Positions 1 through 6,846 of a DNA stretch of 38,540 bases are shown piece by piece. A model generated the notes under the pieces. The model worked only from the letters and a program-made list of their open reading frames with translations, searched no databases and had not been told where the DNA came from. The stretch is from an uncultured Solirubrobacteraceae bacterium (GTDB lineage: Bacteria; Actinomycetota; Thermoleophilia; Solirubrobacterales; Solirubrobacteraceae). The number at the start of each line of letters is the position of its first letter. Within the stretch, counting starts at the first letter, position 1. A program made the position numbers and the translations under genes. The DNA lies in the NCBI GenBank assembly GCA_902806205.1, contig CADCVR010000003.1:1-38540 (forward strand). The letters run 5' to 3'.

Positions 1-164
1 TGACCAGCACCACCACCGGCACGTTCAGGACCATCCGGTTCGCACCGAGGAGCACGCAGCTCTATCGGGCGCGCGTCGTCCAGACCGCGGCCTGCCAAGG
101 CGCTCAATCGCGGCGCGAGACGGTGACCGTCGTCAAGCCGAAGCGGAGCGGCCGAGCCGGCTAG
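1..164 (+). CDS. C-terminal fragment of a secreted beta-sandwich-type protein (partial)
   Basis: The reading frame is open from the left edge and stops with TAG at 162-164, so only about 53 C-terminal residues are visible. They are rich in Thr, Arg and Val, with alternating hydrophobic residues (TFRTIRF, LYRARVVQ), one Cys, and a basic tail ending KPKRSGRAG. This alternation is typical of the last strands of extracellular Ig-like or fibronectin-like domains. No catalytic motif is visible. The start and main domains lie outside the window, so no function is assigned. The gene is followed by about 95 bases before the start of the radical SAM gene. Confidence 0.55.
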   Translation, partial: TSTTTGTFRTIRFAPRSTQLYRARVVQTAACQGAQSRRETVTVVKPKRSGRAG

Positions 165-245
165 CTGTCTGCCTACACGACTGACCCTCCGAGGGAGACC
201 GGCAGCGAAGACCGTAGACATCGCCGCATCCGTCCGTCGTGTGTG

Positions 246-259
246 CGAACATCTGTTCG
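246..259. promoter_or_regulatory. LexA (SOS) box, exact CGAAC-N4-GTTCG palindrome
   Basis: The 14 bases CGAACATCTGTTCG match the Gram-positive/actinobacterial LexA operator consensus CGAAC-N4-GTTCG with no mismatch. The site overlaps the GTG at 259 chosen as the start of the radical SAM gene, and it lies inside the reading frame if the GTG at 241 is used instead. A hexamer TAGACA at 215-220 could be the -10 element, which would place the box just downstream of transcription start. LexA bound here would block that gene. The match is seen; control by LexA is inferred. Confidence 0.75.
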
Positions 260-2370
260 TGCGTTGGGACACACTGAGAATCGACACGTCGTCGGCGGGA
301 GACGCGGCCGCCACGCTGCCGGGCTACTCCGACGACGCCGTGGTGCGCCGCTTCGACACGCCGGAGGCGTTGGAGACACGCTTCTACGAGGTACGCGCGA
401 AGTCCGTGCTCAACCGCGTGCCGGCGAAGTCGCAGATGCCGTTCCGCTGGACGATCAATCCCTATCGGGGATGCAGTCATGCCTGCGCCTACTGCGCACA
501 CCCCGACACGCCGGTGCTCACGGCGGACGGACGGCACGAGCGGATCGCCGATCTCAAGGCCGGGGACCGCATCATCGGGACCCGCCAAGGCGCCGCGTAC
601 CGTCACTTCGTCGAGACGACCGTCAAGGCGAAGTGGAACACGACGAAGCCGGCATACCGAGTGACCCTCGCTGACGGCACGGAGCTGATCGCGAGTGGTG
701 ACCACCGCTTTCTGAGCGATCGAGGCTGGAAGCACGTCATCGGTGCCGCGCAGGGAGCGTTCCAGCGGCTGCACTTGACGCTGAACAGCAAGCTGGTGGG
801 CACGGGGCGGTTCGCGACCCCGCCCGCACACGACGACGACTACCAGCGCGGCTGGCTGTGTGGCGTGGTCCGCGGTGACGGAAGGATCGGCCATTACTCC
901 TGCGAACGACCGCACGGGCACGTCGACCACGCGCACGGCTTCCGTCTCGCCCTTGTCGACGAGGAGGCGCTGGTTCGGGCGCAGCAGTTCCTGCGCTGGG
1001 ACGTCGGGCACCTGGAGCCCCGGCGGTTCGCCTCCACCGGCCGGGCCGCGCAGATGGTCCGGACCGGTGCCCGTCGGCAGGGCGAGCGCAGCGAGGAGCT
1101 CATTCGCTGGCCGCTCTCACCCTCGGACTCCTGGCGGAAGGGCTTCCTCGCGGGGATCTTCGACGCGGAAGGGCGCCGGAACGTCGCGATCCTCCGCGTC
1201 GCCAACACCGACGAGGTGCTGATCGGCTGGACGATGGATTGCTTTCGGCACTTCAAGTTCGACGCCGTCCTCGAAGCGATCCAGGAGCCGAACGGCCTCC
1301 GGGAGGTCCGCCTCCGCGGCGGGCTCGTCGAGCACCTGCGCTTTATTCACACCGTCGATCCCGCGATCCGAAGCAAGTGCTCGATCGCCGGCCAGGCCAT
1401 AAAGACCGACGTGAACCTCGGCGTCGTCTCGATCGAGCCGCTCGGGCGCATGCAGCTGTGCGACATCACGACCGGCACGGGCGATTTCATCGCCAACGGT
1501 GTCGTCAGTCATAACTGCTTCGCGCGCCCGACGCACACATTTCTCGGCTGGGACGCGGGGCGGGACTTCGAGAGGGAGATCGTCGTCAAGGTCAACGCTC
1601 CGGAAGTCTTGCGGGCTGAGCTGCGCCGGCCGTCGTGGGCGCGCGAGCATGTCGCGCTCGGGACGAACACCGACCCGTATCAGTGGGTCGAGTCGAAGTA
1701 CCGGCTGATGCCGGGGATCTGGGAGGCGCTGCGTGACGCGCGGACGCCGAGCTCGGTCCTCACGAAGTCGCCGCTGCTGCTGCGCGACATGGCGGTCATG
1801 AAGCAGATCGGGGACGTCGCGTCGTTCACGGCGAACCTCTCGATCCCCACGCTCGAGAGGACGGCCTGGCGTGCGACGGAGCCGCATACCCCGAACCCGC
1901 GGGCGCGCCTGGAGGCGGTCGCCGAGCTCAACCGCAACGGCATCCCGACGGGTGTCCTGATCGCGCCGCTGATGCCCGGGATCAACGACGACCCCCGGCA
2001 GATCGAAGAGCTGCTGGCGGCCGCGGCCGACGCAGGGGCCACCGGCATCGGAGGCATCGCGCTGCACCTTCGCGGCGAGGTGCGCGGAGTGTTCATGGAC
2101 TGGCTGCGCTCCCAGCGGCCGGACCTCGTCCCGCTGTACGAAGAGCTCTACGCGAAAGGAGCCTACGCGCCGGCGGCGGAGCGGCGGCGGCTCTCCGCGC
2201 TGCTCAAGGCTTCAGGCGCATCGCCGGCGGCGCCGTTCATCCGTGGTCCTGACTTCCGATCCCGCCACATCGGACCGGCGGGGACGGCGCCGGGACTCGC
2301 CGCGGCTGGAGAACCCGGTCCGCCGCGTCGCCGGCAAGGCGAGATCGGGCTGCAGAAGTCGCTCTTCTGA
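259..2370 (+). CDS. Rv2578c-family radical SAM protein (SplB/COG1533 type) with an in-frame intein
   Basis: The precursor is about 703 residues. Removing the 341-residue intein leaves about 362 residues, close to mycobacterial Rv2578c. The host protein begins VRWDTL, like the family MRW start, which is why GTG 259 is preferred over GTG 241. It shows NPYRGCSHACAY before the intein and CFARPTHTF after it, so splicing rebuilds the CxxxCxxC motif that binds the 4Fe-4S cluster. Other family landmarks are ALGTNTDPYQ, the LMPGI segment, SILTKS-like VLTKSPLL, GIALHLRGEVRG and a C-terminal KSLF. The family belongs to COG1533, related to spore photoproduct lyase, but its substrate is not established. 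The exact LexA box over the start suggests induction by DNA damage, which would fit a repair role. The gene stands alone, with no partner in the same direction close by. Identification is firm; the biochemical role is open. Confidence 0.92.
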   Translation: MRWDTLRIDTSSAGDAAATLPGYSDDAVVRRFDTPEALETRFYEVRAKSVLNRVPAKSQMPFRWTINPYRGCSHACAYCAHPDTPVLTADGRHERIADLKAGDRIIGTRQGAAYRHFVETTVKAKWNTTKPAYRVTLADGTELIASGDHRFLSDRGWKHVIGAAQGAFQRLHLTLNSKLVGTGRFATPPAHDDDYQRGWLCGVVRGDGRIGHYSCERPHGHVDHAHGFRLALVDEEALVRAQQFLRWDVGHLEPRRFASTGRAAQMVRTGARRQGERSEELIRWPLSPSDSWRKGFLAGIFDAEGRRNVAILRVANTDEVLIGWTMDCFRHFKFDAVLEAIQEPNGLREVRLRGGLVEHLRFIHTVDPAIRSKCSIAGQAIKTDVNLGVVSIEPLGRMQLCDITTGTGDFIANGVVSHNCFARPTHTFLGWDAGRDFEREIVVKVNAPEVLRAELRRPSWAREHVALGTNTDPYQWVESKYRLMPGIWEALRDARTPSSVLTKSPLLLRDMAVMKQIGDVASFTANLSIPTLERTAWRATEPHTPNPRARLEAVAELNRNGIPTGVLIAPLMPGINDDPRQIEELLAAAADAGATGIGGIALHLRGEVRGVFMDWLRSQRPDLVPLYEELYAKGAYAPAAERRRLSALLKASGASPAAPFIRGPDFRSRHIGPAGTAPGLAAAGEPGPPRRRQGEIGLQKSLF
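493..1515 (+). other. Intein with LAGLIDADG homing endonuclease, inside the radical SAM gene
   Basis: The intein starts at Cys (codon 493-495; CAHPDTPVLTADG, splicing block A). It ends with His-Asn (1510-1515; block G ANGVVSHN) and is followed by a +1 Cys at 1516-1518. Block B reads ASGDHRFL, with the key His but Ser in place of the usual Thr. Two LAGLIDADG-type motifs are present, GWLCGVVRGDG near 850-882 and GFLAGIFDAEG near 1141-1173, each with an acidic residue, so the endonuclease may be active. It is 341 residues, a normal size for a bifunctional intein. All splicing residues (Cys1, penultimate His, terminal Asn, +1 Cys) are intact, so it should splice. A Cys in block F (LCDITTGTG) is a third thiol near the active site. 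Confidence 0.93.
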
Positions 2371-2510
2371 CCAAGTCGGGCCTGCGCTCCCCGCGCCGGG
2401 CTCCCCGTGACATGGCCTCCTCGGTGGGTTGCGGGCTGTCACCGCGACCACTGCGGGGCGCCCGAATACTCCCGGGGCTTCCCAAGAGTGGCGCCTTCCC
2501 ATTCTTCCAC

Positions 2511-2527
2511 GCGAGCGTGGCGCTCGC
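2511..2527. terminator. Short GC hairpin in the gap after the radical SAM gene
   Basis: The perfect inverted repeat GCGAGCG-TGG-CGCTCGC has a 7-bp stem and a 3-base loop. It lies about 140 bases after the radical SAM stop codon and has no T run, so it is only a weak terminator candidate. Nothing else is seen in 2371-2592. Confidence 0.3.
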
Positions 2528-2592
2528 CTGGTTCGCGGCAGCCGACGCGCGAAAAGCTCGTGCTCGGGGTCGAGCGAGCCGATACATAGGCC

Positions 2593-2778
2593 ATGCTCCG
2601 CACCATCGTCGCACTCCTCGCCGGCGCCGCGTGTCTTCGCATCCGCAATGCGGAGGCGTTCCGTGAGCTCGCCGCCACCGCACGCGCCCTCAACCTCGAG
2701 GCCCAAGCCCACCGCGAGAACCACGCCCTCCGCGGGTACGACGCGCTCCCTGCTGACCGCGTCGTCGCTGCTGCGTAG
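2593..2778 (+). CDS. Small hypothetical protein (61 aa)
   Basis: ATG at 2593 opens a 61-codon frame ending TAG. The N-terminus is hydrophobic (MLRTIVALLAGAACL) and could be a short membrane anchor. It is followed by a charged, Ala/Glu/Arg-rich stretch likely to be helical. Third codon positions are strongly C or G, as in the confirmed genes nearby, and the A/T-rich run GATACATAGG just upstream could hold a promoter. I recognise no family. It lies between the radical SAM gene and the convergent SDR gene with no obvious partner. It could also be a chance frame in GC-rich DNA. Confidence 0.4.
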   Translation: MLRTIVALLAGAACLRIRNAEAFRELAATARALNLEAQAHRENHALRGYDALPADRVVAAA

Positions 2779-2832
2779 CGCCCGGCGGCGCCTCGCGGGT
2801 GCACTGTCTGGTGTGACGCCGCCGGCCGACGC

Positions 2833-3624
2833 TCAGCGCTTCGAGTCTTGGGCGGCCGCCATCTCGCCGGCGATCTTGTCCGAACCCGCGCGGCGCGCCA
2901 CCGCAGCGCTGACTTCAGGGGCGAGGCCGGCGAACTTCGCTCCCAGGCGCATCGGGGCCGGGGCGACGTCCACCTCCCCGCGATTGCGTTCGATTGCGTC
3001 TGCCACCGCGCGGGCGACGTCCTCCGGCGTGCTGGTGCCGACCCCCCGCGGGAGCTCCACCTTTGAATCGGCGAACATGCCCGCGCCGGAGATGAAGCCG
3101 GGGAAGACCACGCTGACCCCCACGCCGAACGCCCGCAGGTCCGCACGAAGGCCCTGGCCGAAGCCGCGCAGGCCGAACTTCGTCGCCGAGTACATCGAGG
3201 TGCCCGGCGAGCCGGACTTGCCGCTGAGGCTCGAGATGAGGACCATGTGGCCGCTGCGACGCCCGGCCATTCGCTCCCCGAGGACGCGCGCGAGGATCAC
3301 GGGCGCGCGGAGGTTGACGTCGAGGGCGCGATCGATCTCCTCGTTGGTGAACGACGTCAACGGCCCGGAGGCGGGAAGGGCGGCGTTGGCGATGAGGACG
3401 TCGACGTCGGCGCACTCCTCCGCCAGCCGCAGGACGGCGTCGCGATCGGCGAGGTCGACCGCGAGGGACTGGGCGTCGAGCTCCCGCCCGAGCGGCTCGA
3501 GGACGTCCGCTCGACGGCCCGTGAGGACGAGTTGAACGCCGGCGCCGTGCAGGTGGCGGGCGATCGCGTGGCCGATGCCCCCCGTCGCGCCCGTGAGCAA
3601 TACCGTCTTGCCGGAGAGGAGCAT
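2833..3624 (-). CDS. Short-chain dehydrogenase/reductase (SDR) family oxidoreductase
   Basis: This is an NAD(P)-dependent Rossmann-fold oxidoreductase of about 263 residues, the usual classical SDR length. It has the nucleotide-binding TGATGGIG near residue 10, the structural IANAA motif, and the catalytic Ser in LISSLSG with Tyr and Lys in MYSATKFGL. The sequence resembles SDRs that act on lipids or small ketones, but the substrate cannot be read from the sequence. The ATG at 3624 is chosen because MLLSGKTVLLTG fits the family N-terminus and a TAGGAT hexamer lies 7 bases upstream. A longer frame begins at 3654. The FIST gene lies upstream on the same strand with 97 bases between, so co-transcription is possible but not needed. 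Confidence 0.88.
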   Translation of the reverse strand: MLLSGKTVLLTGATGGIGHAIARHLHGAGVQLVLTGRRADVLEPLGRELDAQSLAVDLADRDAVLRLAEECADVDVLIANAALPASGPLTSFTNEEIDRALDVNLRAPVILARVLGERMAGRRSGHMVLISSLSGKSGSPGTSMYSATKFGLRGFGQGLRADLRAFGVGVSVVFPGFISGAGMFADSKVELPRGVGTSTPEDVARAVADAIERNRGEVDVAPAPMRLGAKFAGLAPEVSAAVARRAGSDKIAGEMAAAQDSKR

Positions 3625-3631
3625 GACGCCG

Positions 3632-3637
3632 ATCCTA
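3632..3637 (-). promoter_or_regulatory. -10 hexamer TAGGAT for the SDR gene
   Basis: TAGGAT ends 7 bases before the ATG at 3624 (minus strand). Transcription would begin at or next to the start codon, giving a leaderless mRNA. Confidence 0.5.
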
Positions 3638-3721
3638 CGGCGCACGGCCACCACGTCGCCGGGCCGTGGGAGTGCTGGTCCGGGTGATCCGCCGGTTCGC
3701 GAGGCCGCGCCGGCACGCCCG

Positions 3722-4879
3722 TCAGGCGAAGACGGCGACCGTCGCGGTGAAGCCGTGCAGGAACGCCTCGCCGCCGACGGGGCCGATCTCCCCCGCGGCG
3801 AAGAACCCGCCGGTGGGAGCGTTGGCGAGAAGCTCGGCCACGGCGACCGCGTCGTGATCGCCGACGCCGAAGAGGTTGCGGCCCCGGCCGTTGCAGGTGA
3901 ACATCAGTGCCCCGGCGGGCTTCGCACCCCCGAGCGCGGTGCGCCGCAATTCGAGTGCCCGGCGCAGGTCGAGGTCCGCAGAGGCCGCGTCGCGCGCGTG
4001 CAGCCGAACGACCGAGCCGGGACTGACCGGGGCGCCCACGGCGATCGCGCCCTTCTCCGGATCGGCCCCGATCAGGCCCCGGACGAGGAAGTCGCCTTGA
4101 ACGTACTCGGGCTTGTTCGAGTCGATGACGATTCCGAGGAGGAGGCCGCCGGCGAGCATGTCGCGCTCGTGCGCCTGCAGGCCCTCGACCGCGTCGCGCA
4201 GGCGCTCGAGCGCCGGGCGCCCGGCAAGCTCGAGGATGAGGTTGCCTTCACCGGCGGTGACGGTGAGCTCGGGACCGATCGGCGTGGCGCCCTGCGAGAC
4301 GCACGGCAGCACCTCGAGCCCGTCGAGGCGAACGCCGACCGCGCCGCCGGCGTAGACCTCGTGGTCGTGGAAGAGTGCCGCGCCATCGCCGACGCGGCCG
4401 CTCGCCAGCCCGCCGAGCACCGGTACACCCGGAGCAGCACGCGGCAGCTCGGCGAGCACGCGGTCGGTCGGGAAGGTGTGCGGGTCCGGGAGCAGGACGA
4501 GCGCGCTGGCGCCCTCCAGCGTCGGAAAGCCCTGGACGGCGACCGCGTCGTCGAGCTGCTCGACCGACGCGTGAAACGCCTCGGCGCTGCCGCCGCCGAG
4601 GTGCGCGGCCCAGACGCTGACGGCGGTGCCCTCCTCGACCTCCCGCCCCGCGCCGAGCACGCCGCCGGCACCGCAACCGACCAGGGTGTCGGGTCCGAGC
4701 ACCTCGTGGACCGCATCGAGCGTGACGCTCGGCTCGGCGAGGTGCCCGCCCGAGCAGAAGACGAAGACGAGCTCCGCCGGCGACGACCCGAGCTGCTCGC
4801 GGGCGGCGAAAGCCGCCTCGGTCGCCGCCCGGGCGGGGTCCGGGAGGGGGGAGATGCCGCAGCCGGCACGCACGGTCAT
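3722..4879 (-). CDS. FIST domain signalling protein (FIST_N plus FIST_C)
   Basis: The protein is about 385 residues and starts MTVRAGCGIS. The first half (about 1-190) has the FIST_N pattern, with ELVFVFCSGGH, the glycine-rich TLVGCGAGGVLG and VPVLGGLASG. The second half has the FIST_C pattern, ending GALMFTCNGRGRNLFG and GFFAAGEIGPVGG. FIST domains are predicted small-ligand sensors, often found with histidine kinases or cyclic-di-GMP proteins. Here the protein has no output domain, no signal peptide and no membrane segment, so it should be a cytoplasmic stand-alone sensor or enzyme. It is divergent from miaA. A longer frame reaches 4963, but 4879 has family sequence right at the start and a TACCGT hexamer 6 bases upstream. 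Confidence 0.87.
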   Translation of the reverse strand: MTVRAGCGISPLPDPARAATEAAFAAREQLGSSPAELVFVFCSGGHLAEPSVTLDAVHEVLGPDTLVGCGAGGVLGAGREVEEGTAVSVWAAHLGGGSAEAFHASVEQLDDAVAVQGFPTLEGASALVLLPDPHTFPTDRVLAELPRAAPGVPVLGGLASGRVGDGAALFHDHEVYAGGAVGVRLDGLEVLPCVSQGATPIGPELTVTAGEGNLILELAGRPALERLRDAVEGLQAHERDMLAGGLLLGIVIDSNKPEYVQGDFLVRGLIGADPEKGAIAVGAPVSPGSVVRLHARDAASADLDLRRALELRRTALGGAKPAGALMFTCNGRGRNLFGVGDHDAVAVAELLANAPTGGFFAAGEIGPVGGEAFLHGFTATVAVFA

Positions 4880-4885
4880 CCGACC

Positions 4886-4891
4886 ACGGTA
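4886..4891 (-). promoter_or_regulatory. -10 hexamer TACCGT for the FIST gene
   Basis: TACCGT ends 6 bases before the ATG at 4879 on the minus strand, matching the leaderless promoter pattern seen at many genes in this window. Confidence 0.4.
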
Positions 4892-4961
4892 CCCGCCGAC
4901 GGACGCGACCATGGCCCTCGCGGAGCAACAGTCGCCGGAACGGCAGTCGGCGCCGCGGGCC

Positions 4962-5867
4962 ATGATGGTCGCCGTGGCGCCGACCGTCTTCGCCCTCTTC
5001 GGCCCGACCGGTGTCGGGAAGACCGCACTCGCGATCGCGGTGGCGGACCGCCTGCGCGCGCGCGGCGAGCGACCCGTGGCGGTGTCCGCCGACGCGCTCC
5101 AGGTCTACGCGGGGCTCGAGACGCTCACGGGCGTCGCCACCCCGGAGGAGCGAGCGCGCCTGGAACACCGCCTCGTCGCCTTCCTTCCCGTCACCGAGAC
5201 GTTCTCCGCAGGGCGCTACGCGCAGCTCGCCCACCGTGAGATCGACGGTCTGGTCGCCGACGGCGCGACGCCGATCGTCGTCGGCGGCACCGGCCTGTAC
5301 CTCCGCGCGGCGCTCACCGAACTGGCGCTGCGGCCGCAACCGCCGCCCGGCCTGCGCGAGCAGATCGTCGCGCGCCTGGAGGACGAGGGCGCCGCGGCGC
5401 TCCACGCCGGGCTGGTGCAGCGGGAGCCCTGGACGGCGGAGACCGTGCGTTCCACCGACACCCACCGGCTCATCCGCACCCTGGAGCTCGAGGCGCTCGG
5501 CGCCCTCACCCCGCCCCGACCGCAGAGCCAGCTGTGGACGACCGAGACGCGCCACCCGACCCGGCTGGTCGCCTGTGTCATGGAGCGCACGGCGCTGCAC
5601 GGCGCGATCGCTGCCCGGGTCGAGCGCATGGTCGCCGACGGCGCCGCCGACCAAGTGCGCCGCGCCGACGCCGCGGGGGCCTCGCCGACCGCCCGCAAGG
5701 CCCTGGGCTTCCAAGAGCTCCTGGACGACGACCCCGGCGGGATGCTCGGCCGCACGCGCCGCTACGCCCGCCGCCAGGTGACCTGGCTGCGCAAGCTCCC
5801 CGACGTCGAGACGGTCGACCTCACCGACCGCCGGCCCGAGGACGTCGCCGCCGAGCTGCTGCCCTGA
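4962..5867 (+). CDS. miaA: tRNA dimethylallyltransferase MiaA
   Basis: MiaA transfers a dimethylallyl group from DMAPP to N6 of adenosine 37 in tRNAs reading codons that begin with U. The P-loop GPTGVGKT is at about residues 14-21. The family motifs DALQVYAGLETLTG, RLEHRLV, VGGTGLYLRAAL, RLIRTLELEALG, KALGFQELL and YARRQVTWLRK follow in order. The usual DSMQ-type motif reads DALQ here. The length of about 300 residues is normal. The start is uncertain: ATG 4962 or 4965, GTG 4974 and ATG 4911 are all in frame. CATGAT lies 7 bases before GTG 4974, close to the leaderless pattern. It stands before dapF, and hflX follows further on, a gene order recalled from other actinobacteria. Confidence 0.93.
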   Translation: MMVAVAPTVFALFGPTGVGKTALAIAVADRLRARGERPVAVSADALQVYAGLETLTGVATPEERARLEHRLVAFLPVTETFSAGRYAQLAHREIDGLVADGATPIVVGGTGLYLRAALTELALRPQPPPGLREQIVARLEDEGAAALHAGLVQREPWTAETVRSTDTHRLIRTLELEALGALTPPRPQSQLWTTETRHPTRLVACVMERTALHGAIAARVERMVADGAADQVRRADAAGASPTARKALGFQELLDDDPGGMLGRTRRYARRQVTWLRKLPDVETVDLTDRRPEDVAAELLP

Positions 5868-5965
5868 CGGGATCTCCGAGAGACGGGTCGTGAACCAGGA
5901 GCCGCAGCGCGCCTGGCGCGCCACGAGCCGCCTGCCCTCGGCACGCGACGTTCTCAGGATCCTCC

Positions 5966-5971
5966 TAGCCT
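5966..5971 (+). promoter_or_regulatory. -10 hexamer TAGCCT for dapF
   Basis: TAGCCT ends 8 bases before the ATG at 5980. It supports that start over the upstream GTG at 5890 and suggests a leaderless dapF transcript separate from miaA. Confidence 0.5.
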
Positions 5972-5979
5972 GCGCCGGG

Positions 5980-6816
5980 ATGCGCTTCGAGAAGTGGCAG
6001 GCCCTGGGCAACGACTACGTGATCGTCGAGCGCCACGGGCTGCCGTTCGCACTCACGCCGGCGCGGATCCGACGCCTCTGCGACCGCCACGCGGGGATCG
6101 GCGCCGACGGCATCCTGCAGCTGGAGGCCCCGGACGAGCCCGGATACGTCGCGCGGCTGCGAATCTTCAACGCCGACGGCTCGGAGGCCGAGCTCTCGGG
6201 CAACGGAGCGCGTGAGGCGATCCTCTACCTCCGCGCTCGCGGCTGGACGGACTCCGATCACTTCTCGATCCAGACCGTGGCGGGGGAGATCCGCCCGTCG
6301 ATCACCTCGCCGACGACCTGCACGGTCAACATGGGCCGGGCGAAGACGCGCTCGGACGCGTTCCCCGGCGGCGGCGCCGACGGGACGGGCGCGGTCGCGG
6401 GATTCCGCTTTCAGCACGTCCACGTCGGCAACCCGCAGTGTGCGATCCGCGTCGCGGACGAGGCAACGCTCGACGCACTCGACCTTCCCGCGATCGGCCC
6501 GGCGATCGAGCGCGCGGAGCTCTTCCCGCAGCGCACGAACGTGTCGTGGTGGTGCGAGCTGGCCCCCGGCGTCATCCGCGCGCGGATCTACGAGCGGGGG
6601 GTGGGGGAGACCCGGTCCTCCGGCACGGGTGCGACGGGCGCTGCGGTCGCTCACGCCCTGCGCGGCGGCGACTCGCCCGTGACCGTCCGCCTGGACGGCG
6701 GCGAGCTGATCGTCGACGTCGACGAAGCACTGCACGTCGACCTCTCGGGCTGGGCCGTCGCGGTCTACGCGGGCGAGCTCGCGCCCGGGCTGCTCGACGA
6801 GCTCGCAGTCCTGTGA
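5980..6816 (+). CDS. dapF: Diaminopimelate epimerase family protein, both catalytic Cys replaced by Ser
   Basis: DapF interconverts LL- and meso-diaminopimelate, the last step before lysine and a key step for meso-DAP peptidoglycan. The 278-residue protein has the family landmarks KWQALGNDY (Asn11), NADGSEAE, HVGNPQC (His148) and ERGVGET (Glu210). The two catalytic thiols are missing. The first site reads ELSGNGAR (Ser73, where the family has CGNG) and the second reads SSGTGA (Ser214, where the family has CGTG). Both codons (TCG at 6196, TCC at 6619) were checked in frame. The family mechanism uses two cysteines as acid and base, so activity is in doubt or the chemistry is changed. The gene sits between miaA and dapD, so its pathway role still looks selected for. 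The ATG at 5980 gives the family N-terminus and has a -10 hexamer 8 bases upstream. Confidence 0.9.
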   Translation: MRFEKWQALGNDYVIVERHGLPFALTPARIRRLCDRHAGIGADGILQLEAPDEPGYVARLRIFNADGSEAELSGNGAREAILYLRARGWTDSDHFSIQTVAGEIRPSITSPTTCTVNMGRAKTRSDAFPGGGADGTGAVAGFRFQHVHVGNPQCAIRVADEATLDALDLPAIGPAIERAELFPQRTNVSWWCELAPGVIRARIYERGVGETRSSGTGATGAAVAHALRGGDSPVTVRLDGGELIVDVDEALHVDLSGWAVAVYAGELAPGLLDELAVL

Positions 6817-6830
6817 CCGGCCGGGGCTTG

Positions 6831-6836
6831 TAGCTT
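6831..6836 (+). promoter_or_regulatory. -10 hexamer TAGCTT for dapD
   Basis: TAGCTT ends 10 bases before the ATG at 6847, in the 30-base gap after dapF. It suggests dapD has its own near-leaderless transcript. Confidence 0.45.
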
Positions 6837-6846
6837 CCGGGGCCGC

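Noticed and set aside
3625-3640. AGGATCGG before the SDR start read as a ribosome-binding site
   Set aside because: The same bases form TAGGAT at the spacing found before many other starts here, so a -10 element in a leaderless promoter explains it better.
3575-5239. Plus-strand frame of 554 codons across the SDR, FIST and miaA region
   Set aside because: It is antisense to the FIST gene and out of frame with miaA; the translation is charged and repetitive without motifs.
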